64,000 bases of DNA, taken from assembly GCA_900660155.1 (NCBI GenBank), contig CABFPE010000766.1, positions 125,058-189,057 of the forward strand. Reading direction: 5' to 3'. The stretch is from Hofstenia miamia. Its lineage: Eukaryota > Xenacoelomorpha > Acoela > Hofsteniidae. Of the stretch, positions 1 through 12,680 are shown in pieces. The notes under the pieces are model-generated. The model made no database searches, was not told the origin of the DNA, and worked only from the letters and a program-made list of their open reading frames with translations. How positions within the stretch are numbered: position 1 is the stretch's first letter; every line of letters starts with the position of its first letter. The translations under genes and the position numbers were made by a program.

Positions 1-1867
1 TTAATATAAATGTATTACTTAACAGATTTTACTTTCATAATTGTGATCATTCGAATTCAAAGCTATTTTACTTGTAAAGGAGCAAAAGAGAACAATTGTT
101 ATTCCAATTAATTTAGAAATTTTAATTAAGATAGAGCCTTGATTTAAGCCAAAAATCTATGGATTTCTTTAAATATTTTGTTATATTTTGTAATTTTTTA
201 GTTAAAAATAATTTCTTTTATATGACTTCATATTTTTATAAGCTATAATGCTTAAATATTTACCGCGTGCTTCCGCGTGTTACCGCGTGCTATGAATTTG
301 GTTAATTATGTAAAGTTATCGGTCTATATCGATTATATTTTAAACTTTTCATGTATTTTATTGCATTTCTCATCATTTTTTACTCTCTAATAGTGATATT
401 TTGTCCGCGTGCATTCGCGTGGCACTATTCTGCACCTTCCCCCACTTAATATAATAAACACAAAATTTTAGAAAGAATTATAACTGAAAGCAAGATACAA
501 TATAGAAGCAAGATTTCTCTAAATGTCAAAAAAGCAAAACTAAGTAAAAATTGAGGCAAAATACAGGTCCATTAAGTTAACTAAGTTCAATCATGTGTCC
601 GTTTTCCTACACATTTATATCTAATGTGCAAAAATATTAAAAATTTGATATGTGACTTGCCACTTCAGCTATTAATATGTGCACCGCACGCCATTGCCCT
701 AAATAGAGCAGGATCTTGGTGGATTTACACGAGTAAGTTGGTTTTTACCACAGATGCGAATATATCCGGAATAATTAAGCATACCAAAAAAACTCAGGGG
801 TCGGGCATCACCACTAATACTGAAAACATTACCAAGTGACCGATGGAAAGGCATTCCTCTAACTACAGAGTTGAATTGCTATACTTGTGGGGATAGAATT
901 GTAAAAGCAAATACTGTTGATTTCTTATAGACACCTTGTATATTTAATAACTAAATTCGATTAACTTCAAAAGTTAATATACACTGATATTGCAAATTAA
1001 AAAAAAATAAATTTAGCAAATTTCAATTGTGTGGCTATTTTCATGAAATGTTAGAATGGGAGTCATTAAAGGCATCCTATAATCTTTCATAACGAATTCT
1101 TTCATAATTAATATTACAATCATGGGACATTAATAATTATGGACTTCTGAGAAAAAAATTTTTAAATTTAAATATTTTTTAGAGGGCTTGTCTCAAATCA
1201 TTACTTATTTTTAACCCTAACCCCCACATTCAATTTCTTAATTTGTTTAATTCCGCTGTCCCACATTTCCAATAGATATTATGAAAGAATTTGTCATGAA
1301 AGAGTATACTCCAGCATCATTAAATCCTATTTGTTTTGTATAAAATCTAAAAGGCATTTGATACAATTGAAAAGAAGGGACCACATATAAACAATTTTCA
1401 ATGATTTAGATTAGGATTTAGCTTTGTAGACCATATTTATAGTATAGCCATAGAAAATATCTGTACTTCAAACAAAGAAACATCAGTCTGACTCATTCAC
1501 CTACAAAATCTATCCATTCACATGAGAAATCAATGACAGTTCATTAAATATCAGAAACACATTAGTAAATTATTTGGTAGTCAATAGATCTGATGCTAGT
1601 AGTCATTTCCTTAATCTACAGTTATTTGTGTGAATAATACAAGAATATTATTTCATAGAAAATGAGAAATTTTCAGGACTTTCAAGTATTCAAAATTAGA
1701 AAACTTGATCAGAAATTAGTTCACTAAATTTGATAGGAAGTCTCTGAAGACAAATCATTGCACTAGAAATGTGATGGTAGGTCAAAATGACCAATAAGCC
1801 TTTTTTGTTTGCTTCATTATTAATTAAACAAAAACACTAGCATGTACATAGTTTTTTCCTTAACAAA
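1..1867. other. Intergenic, no gene recognised
   Basis: AT-rich DNA with short interrupted reading frames and no domain I recognise. The one distinctive structure is the phased CGCGTG motif described separately. A 71-codon frame at 624-839 has no similarity I know and is probably chance. Confidence 0.6.
264..421. promoter_or_regulatory. Two clusters of 10-bp-phased CGCGTG motifs
   Basis: CGCGTG (CACGCG on the other strand) occurs at 264-269, 274-279 and 284-289, then again at 406-411 and 416-421. Spacing inside each cluster is exactly 10 bp, one helical turn. CG is otherwise rare in this part of the window. CACGCG is the class C site known for Hairy/Enhancer-of-split bHLH repressors. That these are binding sites is inference; a short degenerate tandem repeat is the alternative. 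Confidence 0.35.
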
Positions 1868-3290
1868 AAAATTAGTAGTAGCATTGCCCTATTAGATCTT
1901 AGCAAGGCTTTTGATAGTATAGATTTTATCATCCTTGACAAGAAACTAAAAAGCTATGGGTTTAGTAAATCTTCACAAAAATTTTTAAATAGTTTTCTCT
2001 ACAAAAGGCAACATGTACACATTAATAGCATTTACAGTGAATACATCACAACAAATAAAGGAGTTCCACAGGGCACTGTATTAGGCCCTATACTCTTCAA
2101 CTTATATGTAAATGATTTATCCATGCACATTACCCATTCAGAGCTGATTCAGTATGCTGATGACATATGTGTCATTAATAGAAATAGCAGTCCAATTATT
2201 GCAACAAAAGAATTACAAGAAAGCATAAAAAATATTTTCAAATTCTTTCAGCAGAACAAATTGACAATTAACAAGGGTAAAACACAGTTCATTATTTTTA
2301 GGCCAAACNTAATAGGAAGAGCTATGTAAAAAATTCTTTTAGCACAATAATTTTAAAAAAATACCGGGCTAAAACGAGCCTCATTCAAAGATTTTGTGTG
2401 GTGAGCCGAGCCGACCCGAAATTTAAACGAGCCGAGCTTGGAAAGTCGGCTCGTTGACAAGTCTGCTTCTGGAAAATTGTTCTTGATGATTAAATAGCAA
2501 ATTCATCTTTATTGTCATTCGCTGCACACCAAGATTTTTGTAAGAATGTATCAAAGAATCAACTTTCGAATTTGTATTGAAACTTGTTTTGTCAATTGAG
2601 CAAAAGTAGCATTCTTTGAAGCTGTGACTGGTGCATTCTGTCCAAATAGCTAGTCGATTAAATTTAAAATTACTTCTAGATTTGTGATAAACACTCCTTT
2701 GACAAATAGAGCAAATATGCAATGGGACAAACGTTTTCTCACAGTCATTAGGTGATGATTTAAAAAAAATTCATATACCTTTTTGAATTCCACACCAAAT
2801 TTTCATTTTATACCTTGGATGAACCGAGCACAAACAAAACAAAACGTACGAGACGACATAATATGAAATAATATGAATATAATAACAGTGCGACTAAATG
2901 CATAAATAATATATTGCCAACTAACAATTATTGGAACAATTCTTTCACCACAAATTCTTGTAAACTTTGAAACAAATTACCAATCAGCATTAGACAGAAA
3001 AGAAACCTTAAAATATTTAAAAAATTATTAAAAAATAACTTATTAGCAGAGCAAAATAAAAAGTTCATTTAAAATCTTTAGCGACAAATCGAATATATTC
3101 TATCTTTTTTTAATTGTGTGATTGTATTGATGTTTTTAATTGTATTTTTAGTGTTTTAATCTTAATTGTCTTGCTTAGTTTGTAGTGCATGTGTATATTT
3201 ATATGTTTGTATATATTGTAAATATGTATTATACTTAATTGTACATATGCAAATTGGGCAAACGAATAAAAGCTATTGAAGAAAAACAAT
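1868..3290 (+). mobile_element. LINE (CR1/Jockey-type) RT fragment, interrupted
   Basis: An open frame from about 1,868 to 2,360 encodes reverse transcriptase palm motifs in order: LDLSKAFDSID (box A), GVPQGTVLGPILF (box B), then QYADD (catalytic box C). A single N lies at 2,309, and the reading continues sensibly across it. Between about 2,361 and 2,920 an unrelated, more GC-rich sequence interrupts the element. The 3' part resumes near 2,930 with the typical C-terminal run (LPISIRQKRNLKIFKK) and ends near 3,290 after AATAAAAGCTATTG. The copy is 5'-truncated, with no endonuclease domain. Family assignment rests on motif style only. Confidence 0.75.
2361..2920. other. Unclassified insert with GC-rich hairpin
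   Basis: This stretch separates two parts of one LINE and is unlike either. It holds GAGCCGAG-type repeats near 2,403-2,436 and a perfect 8-bp inverted pair, CGAGCCGA at 2,428-2,435 and TCGGCTCG at 2,446-2,453, with a 10-nt loop. A minus-strand frame at 2,423-2,722 encodes a Cys-rich peptide (CSICQ, ECYFCSID) that I cannot assign. I see no clear terminal repeats or target-site duplication. Confidence 0.4.
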
Positions 3291-6059
3291 ATATACCTCC
3301 AATTGGGGTGATAATCTCATTGAATTTGCAGTTAATAGATATTCAGTAATTTTTGCATTTGAAAAATCAGACTGAAATATATTTTCAAGGAGTGCTTGCT
3401 GTCCTAGTGCTAAATTTCAATTTCTTTATTAATTGAAAATAATTATATTTTAGCTTAAAAATCTTGGAATTATTGTAAAGTATATTTTTTTATATTAAAA
3501 ACTTTGAGTTTGAAAAAACTCAATTGCACTCAAAATTTTCTTCAAAATTGATTTATTCTTGGCTTGAAAACCCTGTTTCTAACTCTAACTCAACTTGAAA
3601 ACTCTGGATTTTTTTATCTTCTGATAAAGTTCAGCATCATGTTTCCACACAATGGACTCAATTGGTATATATTGCTGAGTAAGGCTCATTCTGCATCCTT
3701 GTTGCTGAATTTTGTATATATTCTTAATAACAGTTTCATGCACATCCTCATATGGAGCAAGCATAGGTTATATTTGGTATAATAAGCTATTTATGGAGAG
3801 TTTGCAGCTCATCCAGTGAGTAATCTCTGGAATCAATATGAACTTTTGACTGTAAAATCAATAACACATCCTATCCATGTGGGCCTCAAATATTGTGTGG
3901 ATCTTATGCAAATTTGATATAATTACCACTCAAACCTACATATAGGGCAGCTCTGTTGATTTACCATTCTACATTTTGGGCTTATTAGCTTGCCTTAGTT
4001 TGGATCCATGTTATTTAATAAAATTTTTACCATATCTGAAGCAATGTTGTGACATTTGTACAATTTCAGCACATGTGTTATATCATAGATGTTTACACTC
4101 TGGTATTTTTTTGTTTCTACTCCATGCAAATCTTTACCTAATTGATTTTGCTGTTTGTGATCCATTATAGTCTTGAATCACCTTATTACTTTTTACAGCA
4201 TTGTTATTATTCTGTATAGTATAGGATCATTCTATGTGTTATACTGATTGGAATAAGTTGGTATATCTATTTTTGCATATTCTCAAACATGTAATTGAGA
4301 TTGAATGCTTCTTTAATAACCTCACTGATGTTATAATTATTTTTGATTAAGCTGCACAAGTGGAAAAGGATATTTTCTACTAATAAACTAGGTACTAATA
4401 AATTTATATTTTTCAAATTTAGAAAGGGTTGACTTATGCAAACATTCTAGTATCTCTTGGATATTGTCATGTCATCCCCAACAGGATTGCATTTTATTTT
4501 CATTTATTATCTTAGATGTTTTTGCATTTATCATGCCTAAATTTTCACCCACCATAGTAATCTATTTTTATTGCTAAAGGACTTGTAGGAAAAGATTAAT
4601 TTTGGCTGTGCACATTTTTGATAAAAATTTGTATATTTTATATCTTTAGTTGATTATTTGCAGAAATGCTGTGCAGTTTATTTGTGATTGTCAATTAACT
4701 ATGCAAGTTATAATCTACATTAATATACTAAATCTTGATTTGAAATTCATATCATTTAAGCTAATGCAAGTATAGGTTATCTCAGACTTCTGGGATTGTT
4801 GCAAACCAAATTCCTGGCATCATGAAGGGATGCTTCTGGTTTCAGTTCAGCATTAAGAATAGGTTAATTTATTATGCATAGTAATTTTTATATGGGAGGC
4901 TTGTTGCTGATTCCAACTTTGAAAGTAGCTGGTCTTTTAGTTAAATTACAAAATTTTCTATGATATCATATAGTAATGTAATGGCTTCTATTCCCTGTAG
5001 AATTTAAGAAACCACTTGTATGCTTGTCTGTTCTGGGAGCATGAATGAAGGAGTGTCTGTAACAAATATATAAATAATAAGATTATGAATATTAGGTTTA
5101 TCATGACTCAGTTCTAGAGTTACTTTGCCTATCCTACTCAAAACTATTTGTTTAGGTTTCATCCCTGTCCTCTATGGCAAAGAAGCTGATTCACAAAGAT
5201 GGCTGCTAAGGGAAAGGAGGAATCAGAGTGAGAGCCTCATCATGGGTTTGTGGTTGTGAAAGTGTGTTGAAGTAATCTAATCATCATATAAATTTGTGCT
5301 ACGCAACAACTTTAATTTATGACAACATTTTATTGCTTTCACTTAGCTTTGTTTGAACTTATTTCTAATTAAGGTTTTACAATTGTTTGTTCTTAGCAAT
5401 TATGCAATGTTAATAAATTTGTACACACCATTGTATTTTAAATTTAAAATAATTACTTTTGATCTTTGCTTAGTAAGAAAAAGCATGATTTCTATATAGT
5501 CTCTCAACTGGGCTCAGTGACAGTTTTAGATCATAATTTTAAACTTGATAAACAAGCATTTATTAACTTAACTAAAATTTAGAATTTCGGTAGCTGTTTT
5601 AGTAAAAATTGGTGTTAAGCCTTTAATTAAAGAGTGAAAAATAAAAAAAGATTTTAGAGTTTTCTAAGAACTTAAATAACTTTAATACCAGTTTAAGGTA
5701 GTTTAAAATAAGCATTAAGGAAATAGTTAACAATCATTTATTTCTCATTTTGAGGTTTATTACACTAATTGCAAACAGGCATTCACTTAAAATGATTGCC
5801 ATTTCATATAGATATAATGAATTAGCATTTGTTTATGCTTTTACTAATGCAGCTACATGGAAAGGATGTGGAAAGTGCAAGCAATAGTAACTCTTACAAT
5901 TTAACCTAAGATGTGTAGGTGCCTGATTGGCAACATCAGTTCCAATTCTGGGAATTCAGCTAAAAACTTTACTAATTCCAACTGTCTAAGTCACTTAAGT
6001 TTGCATCAATTATATTTATAATAACAATAATAAAATAGGATAGTATAAAAGAAGATAGA
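3291..6059. other. Intergenic, nothing recognised
   Basis: AT-rich, nearly CG-free sequence with only short chance reading frames (for example 3,564-3,782 and 3,976-4,170). No domain, RNA gene or repeat array was recognised. The right-hand part may contain decayed 5' sequence of the LINE that becomes readable near 6,060. Confidence 0.5.
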
Positions 6060-9000
6060 TTCCAATTGCATCACTAAAACAACAACTGTCTGAAGAATGC
6101 TGAAATAGATCAATTGAATTCTTTACTTGATATTGTTGATTTTAGTACAATTAATTCCTGCATACCAACTAGACTAAGTAACAACTCTTTTACATTAACT
6201 GACTAATTTCTTTTTGAAAACATAAATGATTTTAAGTATGCCTGAAGCAAATGTCCCCATTCAAATAATTGTTTAATAGCTTACATTTCATCTACAAACT
6301 TAAGTCATACAAACAAAAAAATTGGGAAAAGGATCCAGCACTAATAGTGTAGAATTGTGGGAGAACTCTGGCTACTCCAGCAGTACTGAGAAACTCAAAG
6401 GTTAAATAAAAGGTTGCAGAGGCTACCATTGTAGAGAGTGACCAGTATTCTAGCAAAAGAGAGAACATTGGTAGTTCACCAATTCAGTAAAGAAAAACAG
6501 AAAATATCCACCAAGAATATGTTTCCTGCAGTGACCAATTCACATGGCATCATGCCAAAGCCATATCCAAGAAGCCATCCTTACTCACAAAGGTGCTAAT
6601 TGTATGTCCCAAGTATTAATTTCTAGTTCAAATAAACAATTTAACTCAGTTTTCTATTATCTCAGCTCATGTAATAAATATAACAAAAGGCATGTAGTTA
6701 CCATGCATTCACATTTGCCAACAGCTTATTATATTTGCAGTGTGTTATTTAAGTGCATGCACAAAAATGAAATGATCAAAATAAAAGCTGTTAATCCCTA
6801 CAGGTATATGTAGCTGTAACTTAAAGCAACCACAATTTGAGCTAGTTGTTGCCCCAGACACAGTGGAGTAACTCCAAAATCATTGCCAGATCTTAAGCAA
6901 AAATTATTAAGTTAAAATATATAAAGAATCTAAAAGGGGTTTGCAAAGTTAATAAATTCAAAAAAGCAAACAATGTTGAAGTGAAAATAAATTTTATTGT
7001 GCATTTGCTACAAGTTCTTCACTTATTTATAACAATTGCTTGAATTATCACCTCGTACATGTTTACAAAACTTCACATGAATTCCCTCACAAAATTAAGT
7101 GAGCAATAACATGTCTGATCAAATCAATTGGACAAATAATAAATTGATCAAAATACTGCACTCCAAAATAAGAGAAATTAATATTGATAAATTGATAGCA
7201 ACAAATCAATACATCATCATGACATAACACTAAATTAGAGTGCCAGATAATCAAAATAATGAAAATAATCAAAATAGGGGCCATGAGTGACTCTACAATA
7301 GAAATTCCAAAAACTCCCCTAGAGAGTGAATCTTTGGATAGTGTCTTTCTATCCAATAATGTAAACTGCATGATCACTTCATTTATTCATTAATTCATGA
7401 TTTATATAAATTTATATTGTCCAACTAAAGAATTTTTCAAAACACAAATATTGTAGTTGCCAAATCATGTGCTATTCTTAGTTAACTCACAACCTAAAAA
7501 ACTAATCAAATATAAAAATCAGGCTTACAAACTTACTTATAAAATAAAACTGTTCATAACTACTGGTTATGTAAAATTTCAAGAAACAAATCTGATATTA
7601 AGTGGAGAGCAACACAAAAACAGCATATGCAATCTGTATTTAGTAAAATAAATTACCCCAAGTATAAGTGGGACTTCATGAACAATGTATTGAACAGGAA
7701 AAAGAGCAATATAGAACACCTGCATCTTATTGAAAATTGCATTGTCAGATATTAATAATGCATTCAATGATCAGTTCATTAACCTAGGTGAAGACTTGGG
7801 ACCATTGGTGCTACTTACACTTTAAAAATCTAAATACAATCTCCCTCAAAATTCATTTTCATTCTTCAAGCAATAAATAATCTAAAATTTAATAAATCAA
7901 GCAGACCTTCTGAAATAACAACATGGTGTAATAAAGATTGTGCAAAATCCATTAGTAGTCCTTTATGTGATGTCATCAATCACTGCATAAAACTAAATAC
8001 CTTTCCATCAATGTTAAAATTTACTAATGTTACTCCCATATATAAAAAAGATAACCCACTTAGTTGTTACAATTACAGGCAAATTTCATTCATCTAACAT
8101 TTTGCAAAAATCTTTTAAAACTAATATTTGAAAAATAATCATTTATCTCTACAACAAATAAATTCTTTCAAATACTCAATTTTGCTTTCACAAGCTCACT
8201 TCACCTCTAATGCTTTACTTTACACTACTGAAAATGGGAGATCTTATCTCAATAATAACACTTTTGTCACAATTGCTTCTATGAATTTGTCCAAAGCATT
8301 TGATTCCATTGATCAAAATATTTTTCTTAAAAAGCTAGAATACATTGGTTTCAACTCCAATAGTATAAATTTAGTAAGATGATACTGAAGTGATCATTTT
8401 CAAAGACTAAGCTAAATAGCATTTTTTCTAACAGGGAAAAAGTTATGAATGTGCTCCACAAGGTACTATTGTAGGGTCTCTGTTTTTCTTATTGTATGTA
8501 AATGATTTAAATGGCAACTTAATCAATGATTGTGGAATAGTTCAGTATGCTGATCACACATGTATAGACACACATGATAATCAAATAGAGACATCAATCA
8601 GTAAATTAGAAACAAATCTCTCTCAACTGCTAAAATATTTTAGTATGCATCACTTAACTAACAATAACTCTAAAACAGAATTTTGTTTTATGTCTTCCTT
8701 TCATAAAGATAATCAATGACACATTATAAATTTTTCAAGGACAGAAATTACTCATGTCAATTCTTCAACTATTGTGGAGTAACAATCAATAATAAATTGA
8801 ACTATTCAAATCACATTCACATATAATATTATGAAAAATAGCAATGAGAATTAACACTATTTCACATGCAGGAAATTTTCTAAATTCCAAAATGAAATCA
8901 ATGTTTGTTAACTCTGTAGTCTTAAGTCATTATAGATACTGTAATGTTTTGTTTAATAACATAATGCACTCATTAATAAATATAATCAACTTACAAATTA

Positions 9001-9590
9001 AAAAGGTGTAAACCTTCATAATGATAATTACTAAATTATGAGTGACAAAAGTTCACATTCTAGTCATGACAATGCTTCATATTTTATATGATACTATTTA
9101 TTAGTAAAATTTTGGGATATTTTAAATCAGTGTTCACTTACAGTAAACTACAATTCCTGTTATATGTGCATTCAACTTATAATTCAATGACCTCTAAATT
9201 CAGAAAAGTGATGTTTAAGAACATTTTCTTAAAAATTCATTTTTAAACTCAACAATTGAACTATGGAATAACCTACATATTGAAATGATGAATTAAAAGT
9301 CACAGGAAATTTAAGAGTCAAATCAATGACTTTTTTTGGAAGCAATAATATATCCCTAAGATCAGCTCTATATCATGGAAAGGATTTTAGTTTTTTAAAA
9401 AACATATAATTAGCAATAAACTGGATAAACTGTAAATTTTGTATCCATGTTTTTGTTGTTGGGTTCTATTGTTTTTTGTAGTTCATGTTGTTATTGACAC
9501 ATTGAGTGTAGTATTAGCAGCTTTTGCTAAGATGCTTAATTATGCCAATCTACTACACTTAATAAGAAATTCTATTCTATTCTATTCTAA
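6060..9590 (+). mobile_element. LINE (CR1/Jockey-type), decayed, split by a solo LTR
   Basis: Pieces of one non-LTR retrotransposon occur in the expected order. Near 6,130-6,310 there is an endonuclease C-terminal signature (INSCIPTRLSNNSFTLTD). From about 7,457 to 7,720 comes the linker typical of these LINEs (KYKNQAYKL, then KWDFMNNVLNRK). From 7,880 the RT follows: FPSMLKFTNVTPIYKK, box A NLSKAFDSID (about 8,285), QGTIVGSLFFLLYVNDL (about 8,460), and QYADH where the catalytic box should read YADD. The 3' end is a short ATTCT repeat at about 9,571-9,590. A solo LTR of the element A type interrupts it at 6,348-7,297. It has many stops and frameshifts and is not active. Confidence 0.72.
6348..7297 (-). 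mobile_element. Solo LTR of the element A family, TSD ATAG
   Basis: Read on the minus strand this 950-bp segment matches the LTR at 9,706-10,633 along its length. It shares the TGTAGAGTCACT-type start (plus-strand right edge at 7,297) and the TACA end (left edge at 6,348), and the central blocks around GTGACCAATTCACATGGC are in the same order. The four bases on either side, 6,344-6,347 and 7,298-7,301, are both ATAG, a perfect target-site duplication. It is inserted in a LINE. Such solo LTRs normally arise by LTR-LTR recombination. It is more diverged from element A than A's two LTRs are from each other. Confidence 0.88.
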
Positions 9591-9705
9591 AAAATTGGTT
9601 GAGATATTACATTGACCATGAGTTTTGGGGGCCAAGTTGGTACTAGAAAGGATCCACTGGATACTTTTTCTAAACAATGTATTAACTTTATGATTTCATA
9701 TTTAG
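9591..9705. other. Unique flank between LINE and element A
   Basis: About 115 bases of unassigned sequence. Its last four bases, TTAG at 9,702-9,705, are the left target-site duplication of element A; the matching copy lies at 23,603-23,606. Confidence 0.7.
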
Positions 9706-10633
9706 TGTAGAGTCACTCAGGACCCTTATTTTTTATTTTATTTATTAAATTGCACTCTCATTCTATTAATTTGGTGCTAATTCTTGATTTAATTCAGTGA
9801 TTTTAATGATTTTTAGTGTTTTCAAACTTAAGTTTCAAAGTAGTTGTTAATTGTCCCCTCAATCAAGTTGAATGTGAAATTGCTCATTTGAATTGCAAGG
9901 GAATTGCAGTGAATTTTCTAAAACAGTAAATATTTACCTTTTTTGTATATAATTAGGGAAATCATTGTAGCAAACGTTAAATAAATTTTGGCTCACTTGA
10001 TACAATTTGCTTTTTATTTACCTAATATCTCTAACCCTTTTTTTAGCTATAGTATTGATTTAATAAGAATGCATTTGTAAGATCTGGTGATAATGTGGGA
10101 GGAACTCTGCTGTGCCTGGGGTGATAACTTGCTCCAAGACAGATAGTAGCCCATATTGTGGTTGCTTTAGGGCTAAGTATATGTATAGGGAATAAAATCT
10201 GCTAACATCAATTGGTTCATACATGCAGTTAAGAACAACACAATGCAAATATAATATGCCATTGGTGAATGAGAATACATGGCAATTACATGTGATTATA
10301 TTTTATTTAATGAGCTGAGATAAGAAGAACACTGAGCTAAATTTGTTTATTGAGCTAGAAATTAATACTATAGACACACAATTAGCACCTTGGAGAGTAA
10401 GGATGGTTTCTTATGATTTGGCTTCAGTGTGATGCCATGTGAATTGGTCACTATCTGGAATGCCTTCTTGAGGAATGGTTTCAGTTCTTTCTATAGTGAA
10501 ATTGGCGAACTACCAATGTTCATTTGATTTGTTGGAAAATGCTCTTGGTGATGATAAATCTTTGCAACCTTCAGTCACTACTATGTGTTATCCTGTGCTG
10601 GTTGAGCTGCTAGACTTGCCCTGTGATTCTACA
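9706..10633 (+). repeat. 5' LTR of element A
   Basis: 928 bp from TGTAGAGTCACTCAGG to CCTGTGATTCTACA. It matches 20,701-23,602 once the hAT-like insert there is removed, and matches the solo LTR at 6,348-7,297 in reverse. It starts TG and ends CA. It preserves the empty target (single TTCTTGAG) of the hAT-like insertion seen in the 3' LTR. Confidence 0.9.
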
Positions 10634-10652
10634 TGGTGACCCGAGCCTGATG
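10634..10652 (+). other. Primer-binding site of element A
   Basis: Directly after the LTR end lies TGGTGACCCGAGCCTGATG. The first nine bases equal the start of primer-binding sites that pair with tRNA-Trp in CsRn1-type gypsy elements; the rest is less close. The position is secure, the tRNA assignment tentative. Confidence 0.55.
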
Positions 10653-11030
10653 TGATTCAGAACTGTTCTTGCTGTTTTCTTACTGTATTTGTTTTCATTC
10701 TTTCCATTGGGTGTGAGTCAGCTGGGATGGATTTCCCCTGACTGTGATTTACTTCACTACCAATCAATGCACAACTTTACCTCATATGTAATTCTACACT
10801 TTCTTTTATCTAAAGCCATTACCAAGCCTTGATTGTTCTTACCCGTTCTTAGTGCCATATTGGCATTGTCTCATTATTCTTGTAATTGGAATGATTGCCA
10901 TACCTATACCTCACTGCTGTCTGTCAGTTGCTTTTTGTTTCTCCTATACAGTTGGATGTTTCTCCCATGTTGGTGGAATTGTTTTTGGAACCTTTTTTCT
11001 TATTTTACTTTTACTTACTCTTGTTCTTAT

Positions 11031-12230
11031 GGATATGGATTTTTCTATTTCTTGTAATGGGACCCCCTTTCTAGACATCCCCTGTGTGAGCATTGGCAGC
11101 CTGGATGCTGCCCCTCACACTGTTGGATTTGATTCTGCTGTTGTTTTACCTACCCCCACTCCCACCAAACCTGTTTCTGCTATGCCTACACCCTCTGAAG
11201 TTTTTCAGCAAGAGATCCCCACACCTGCTACCTCATTGAACCCCTTTATTTTGTATATGCCATTGTTGCCTCCTCCAGAGTTACTAACAACCAATGTTGA
11301 AAAGCTTAGAGCAGATTTCCCAGCACCACTCCTGCAAAGCCCATCTTGATGCCTTGGAGGCAGAGCTATGACAACAAGCCACTGCAGTTTGGCAGTGTGA
11401 AAGACACTTGCTTGATTTGATTTCTGCATTAGAGAGGCAAGTTCAAGAACCTACCTCACATTCTCCACCAATCCTGCTAGGAGAACCTGAGTATGTAACT
11501 TGTGCCTTCTTGGATAATGCTCTTGGTGCTCTCTCTGAAAGATTTTCAAGTATTATATTGCAAACATTTTCCACTCACTTTTCTTGTGCTCCAATAGCAC
11601 CTACAATGACTCCAGTGACACTGCCATTTGTTACCCCCATTACCTCTTTTACAGTTGGAGGCCCTACATTCACCCAGTCAGCTCTCACATATGTTTTGAC
11701 ACTAACCACCATAGCTATGCCAGGCCCTTTTACCCTGAGCACAACAGTAGTGCCCACAGTACCTGTCAGTGTCACAGTTACTCCAACTGCTATGATCACT
11801 TCGCCTCCTCCCCTGAGTAACCCTATCATGTTTGTGACAACTTGTTAGCCATGCTTTACCCATTTGATCTTATCTACAGAAGCATCTGGAAGTGAATCAG
11901 CAAACCTTTTCAATTGACATGCCATGTTGCCCAAATTTACTGGAAAATTGATGAGATCTCACAGTCATTTGAAGAGTGGCTTTTCCTCTTTGAGCTCACT
12001 ATGAAACAATATAAAGCTACACAGGATGCTGCCACTGCTCAATTCCCCATGTACCTCCAAGGCCTCACATACAATCAGTACATGATGTTGGACAGAGAGG
12101 TCATTATTGAAGAGCCATCAGCTGAAGTGTGTACTCCTGCCCCCCCTGGTCAAGTCTGTCAGTCATTTAAATTAGATGGAGTGCTGCCCCCTGAAAACCA
12201 TGCACATGATGTCCTGGTAATCACCTCATC
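11031..12230 (+). pseudogene. Gag-like region of element A (fossil)
   Basis: A Pro/Ser/Thr-rich coding region begins near an ATGGATATGGAT at about 11,031. It aligns by eye with the gag start of element C at 53,258 (shared pattern PC-S-GS-PxT-G). Long low-complexity Thr/Pro stretches follow to about 11,850. A later block (SQSFEEWLFLFELTMKQYK, about 11,960-12,020) matches SQSFDEWFFLFKLTM in element C. The hydrophobic stretch encoded just upstream (10,860-11,030) lies in the leader and is probably not a real signal peptide. Broken. Confidence 0.65.
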
Positions 12231-12680
12231 ATTGCATACCAATATCATCCCTGCAGATGTGAACGGACTTTTAATTAATGTTACAATTGATATGGGAGCC
12301 TCTGCCTCCATAATAAGCAACACCTGTTGTGACAAGCTTTGCTTGGAGAGAGAGTCTATTGCCATCTACAGCACACTTGCTGGATGCTTCGGGAAATACT
12401 ATCTTGTTGAAAGGTCAGGTAAATAACCTCAAACTACAAATTCGCCAGGGCTGTTTCCAAGTGGATCTCATTGTTATAGACACTTGTGATTGGCCCTAGC
12501 CATACAATATCATCCTTGGCAATGATTTTCTNTTGAAAGGTCAGGTAAATAACCTCAAACTACAAATTCGCCAGGACTGTTTCCAAGTTGTTATAGACAC
12601 TTGTGATTGGCCCTAGCCATACAATATCATCCTTGGCAATGATTTTCTTAACAAAAATGCCTGCATTATAGACTATGGAA
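12230..12680 (+). pseudogene. Retropepsin-like protease region of element A (fossil)
   Basis: The retropepsin core is visible as INVTIDMGASASIIS near 12,274, equivalent to INTTVDTGAAASIIS in element C. A second flap-like block (YNIILGNDFL) follows twice because a segment of about 120 bp is duplicated around a single N at 12,532, likely an assembly effect. Broken. Confidence 0.65.

Noticed and set aside
1340-1560. Possible older LINE RT remnant (AFDTIE-like reading)
   Set aside because: Only one short motif in a broken frame, no following RT boxes; too weak to list.
2423-2722. Minus-strand 99-codon frame with CxxC pairs as a zinc-finger gene
   Set aside because: No recognisable family, no intron or promoter context, and it lies in an insert within a LINE; kept only as an observation.
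7087-7377. Minus-strand 96-codon hydrophobic frame
   Set aside because: Mostly lies inside the minus-strand solo LTR and crosses its edge; no coding evidence.
10852-11030. Hydrophobic leader-encoded peptide as a signal peptide or envelope gene
   Set aside because: It precedes the gag start matched in element C and is poorly conserved between the two elements.
11575-11829. Minus-strand Val/Gly-rich frame
   Set aside because: Shadow of the Thr/Pro-rich gag region of element A on the opposite strand.
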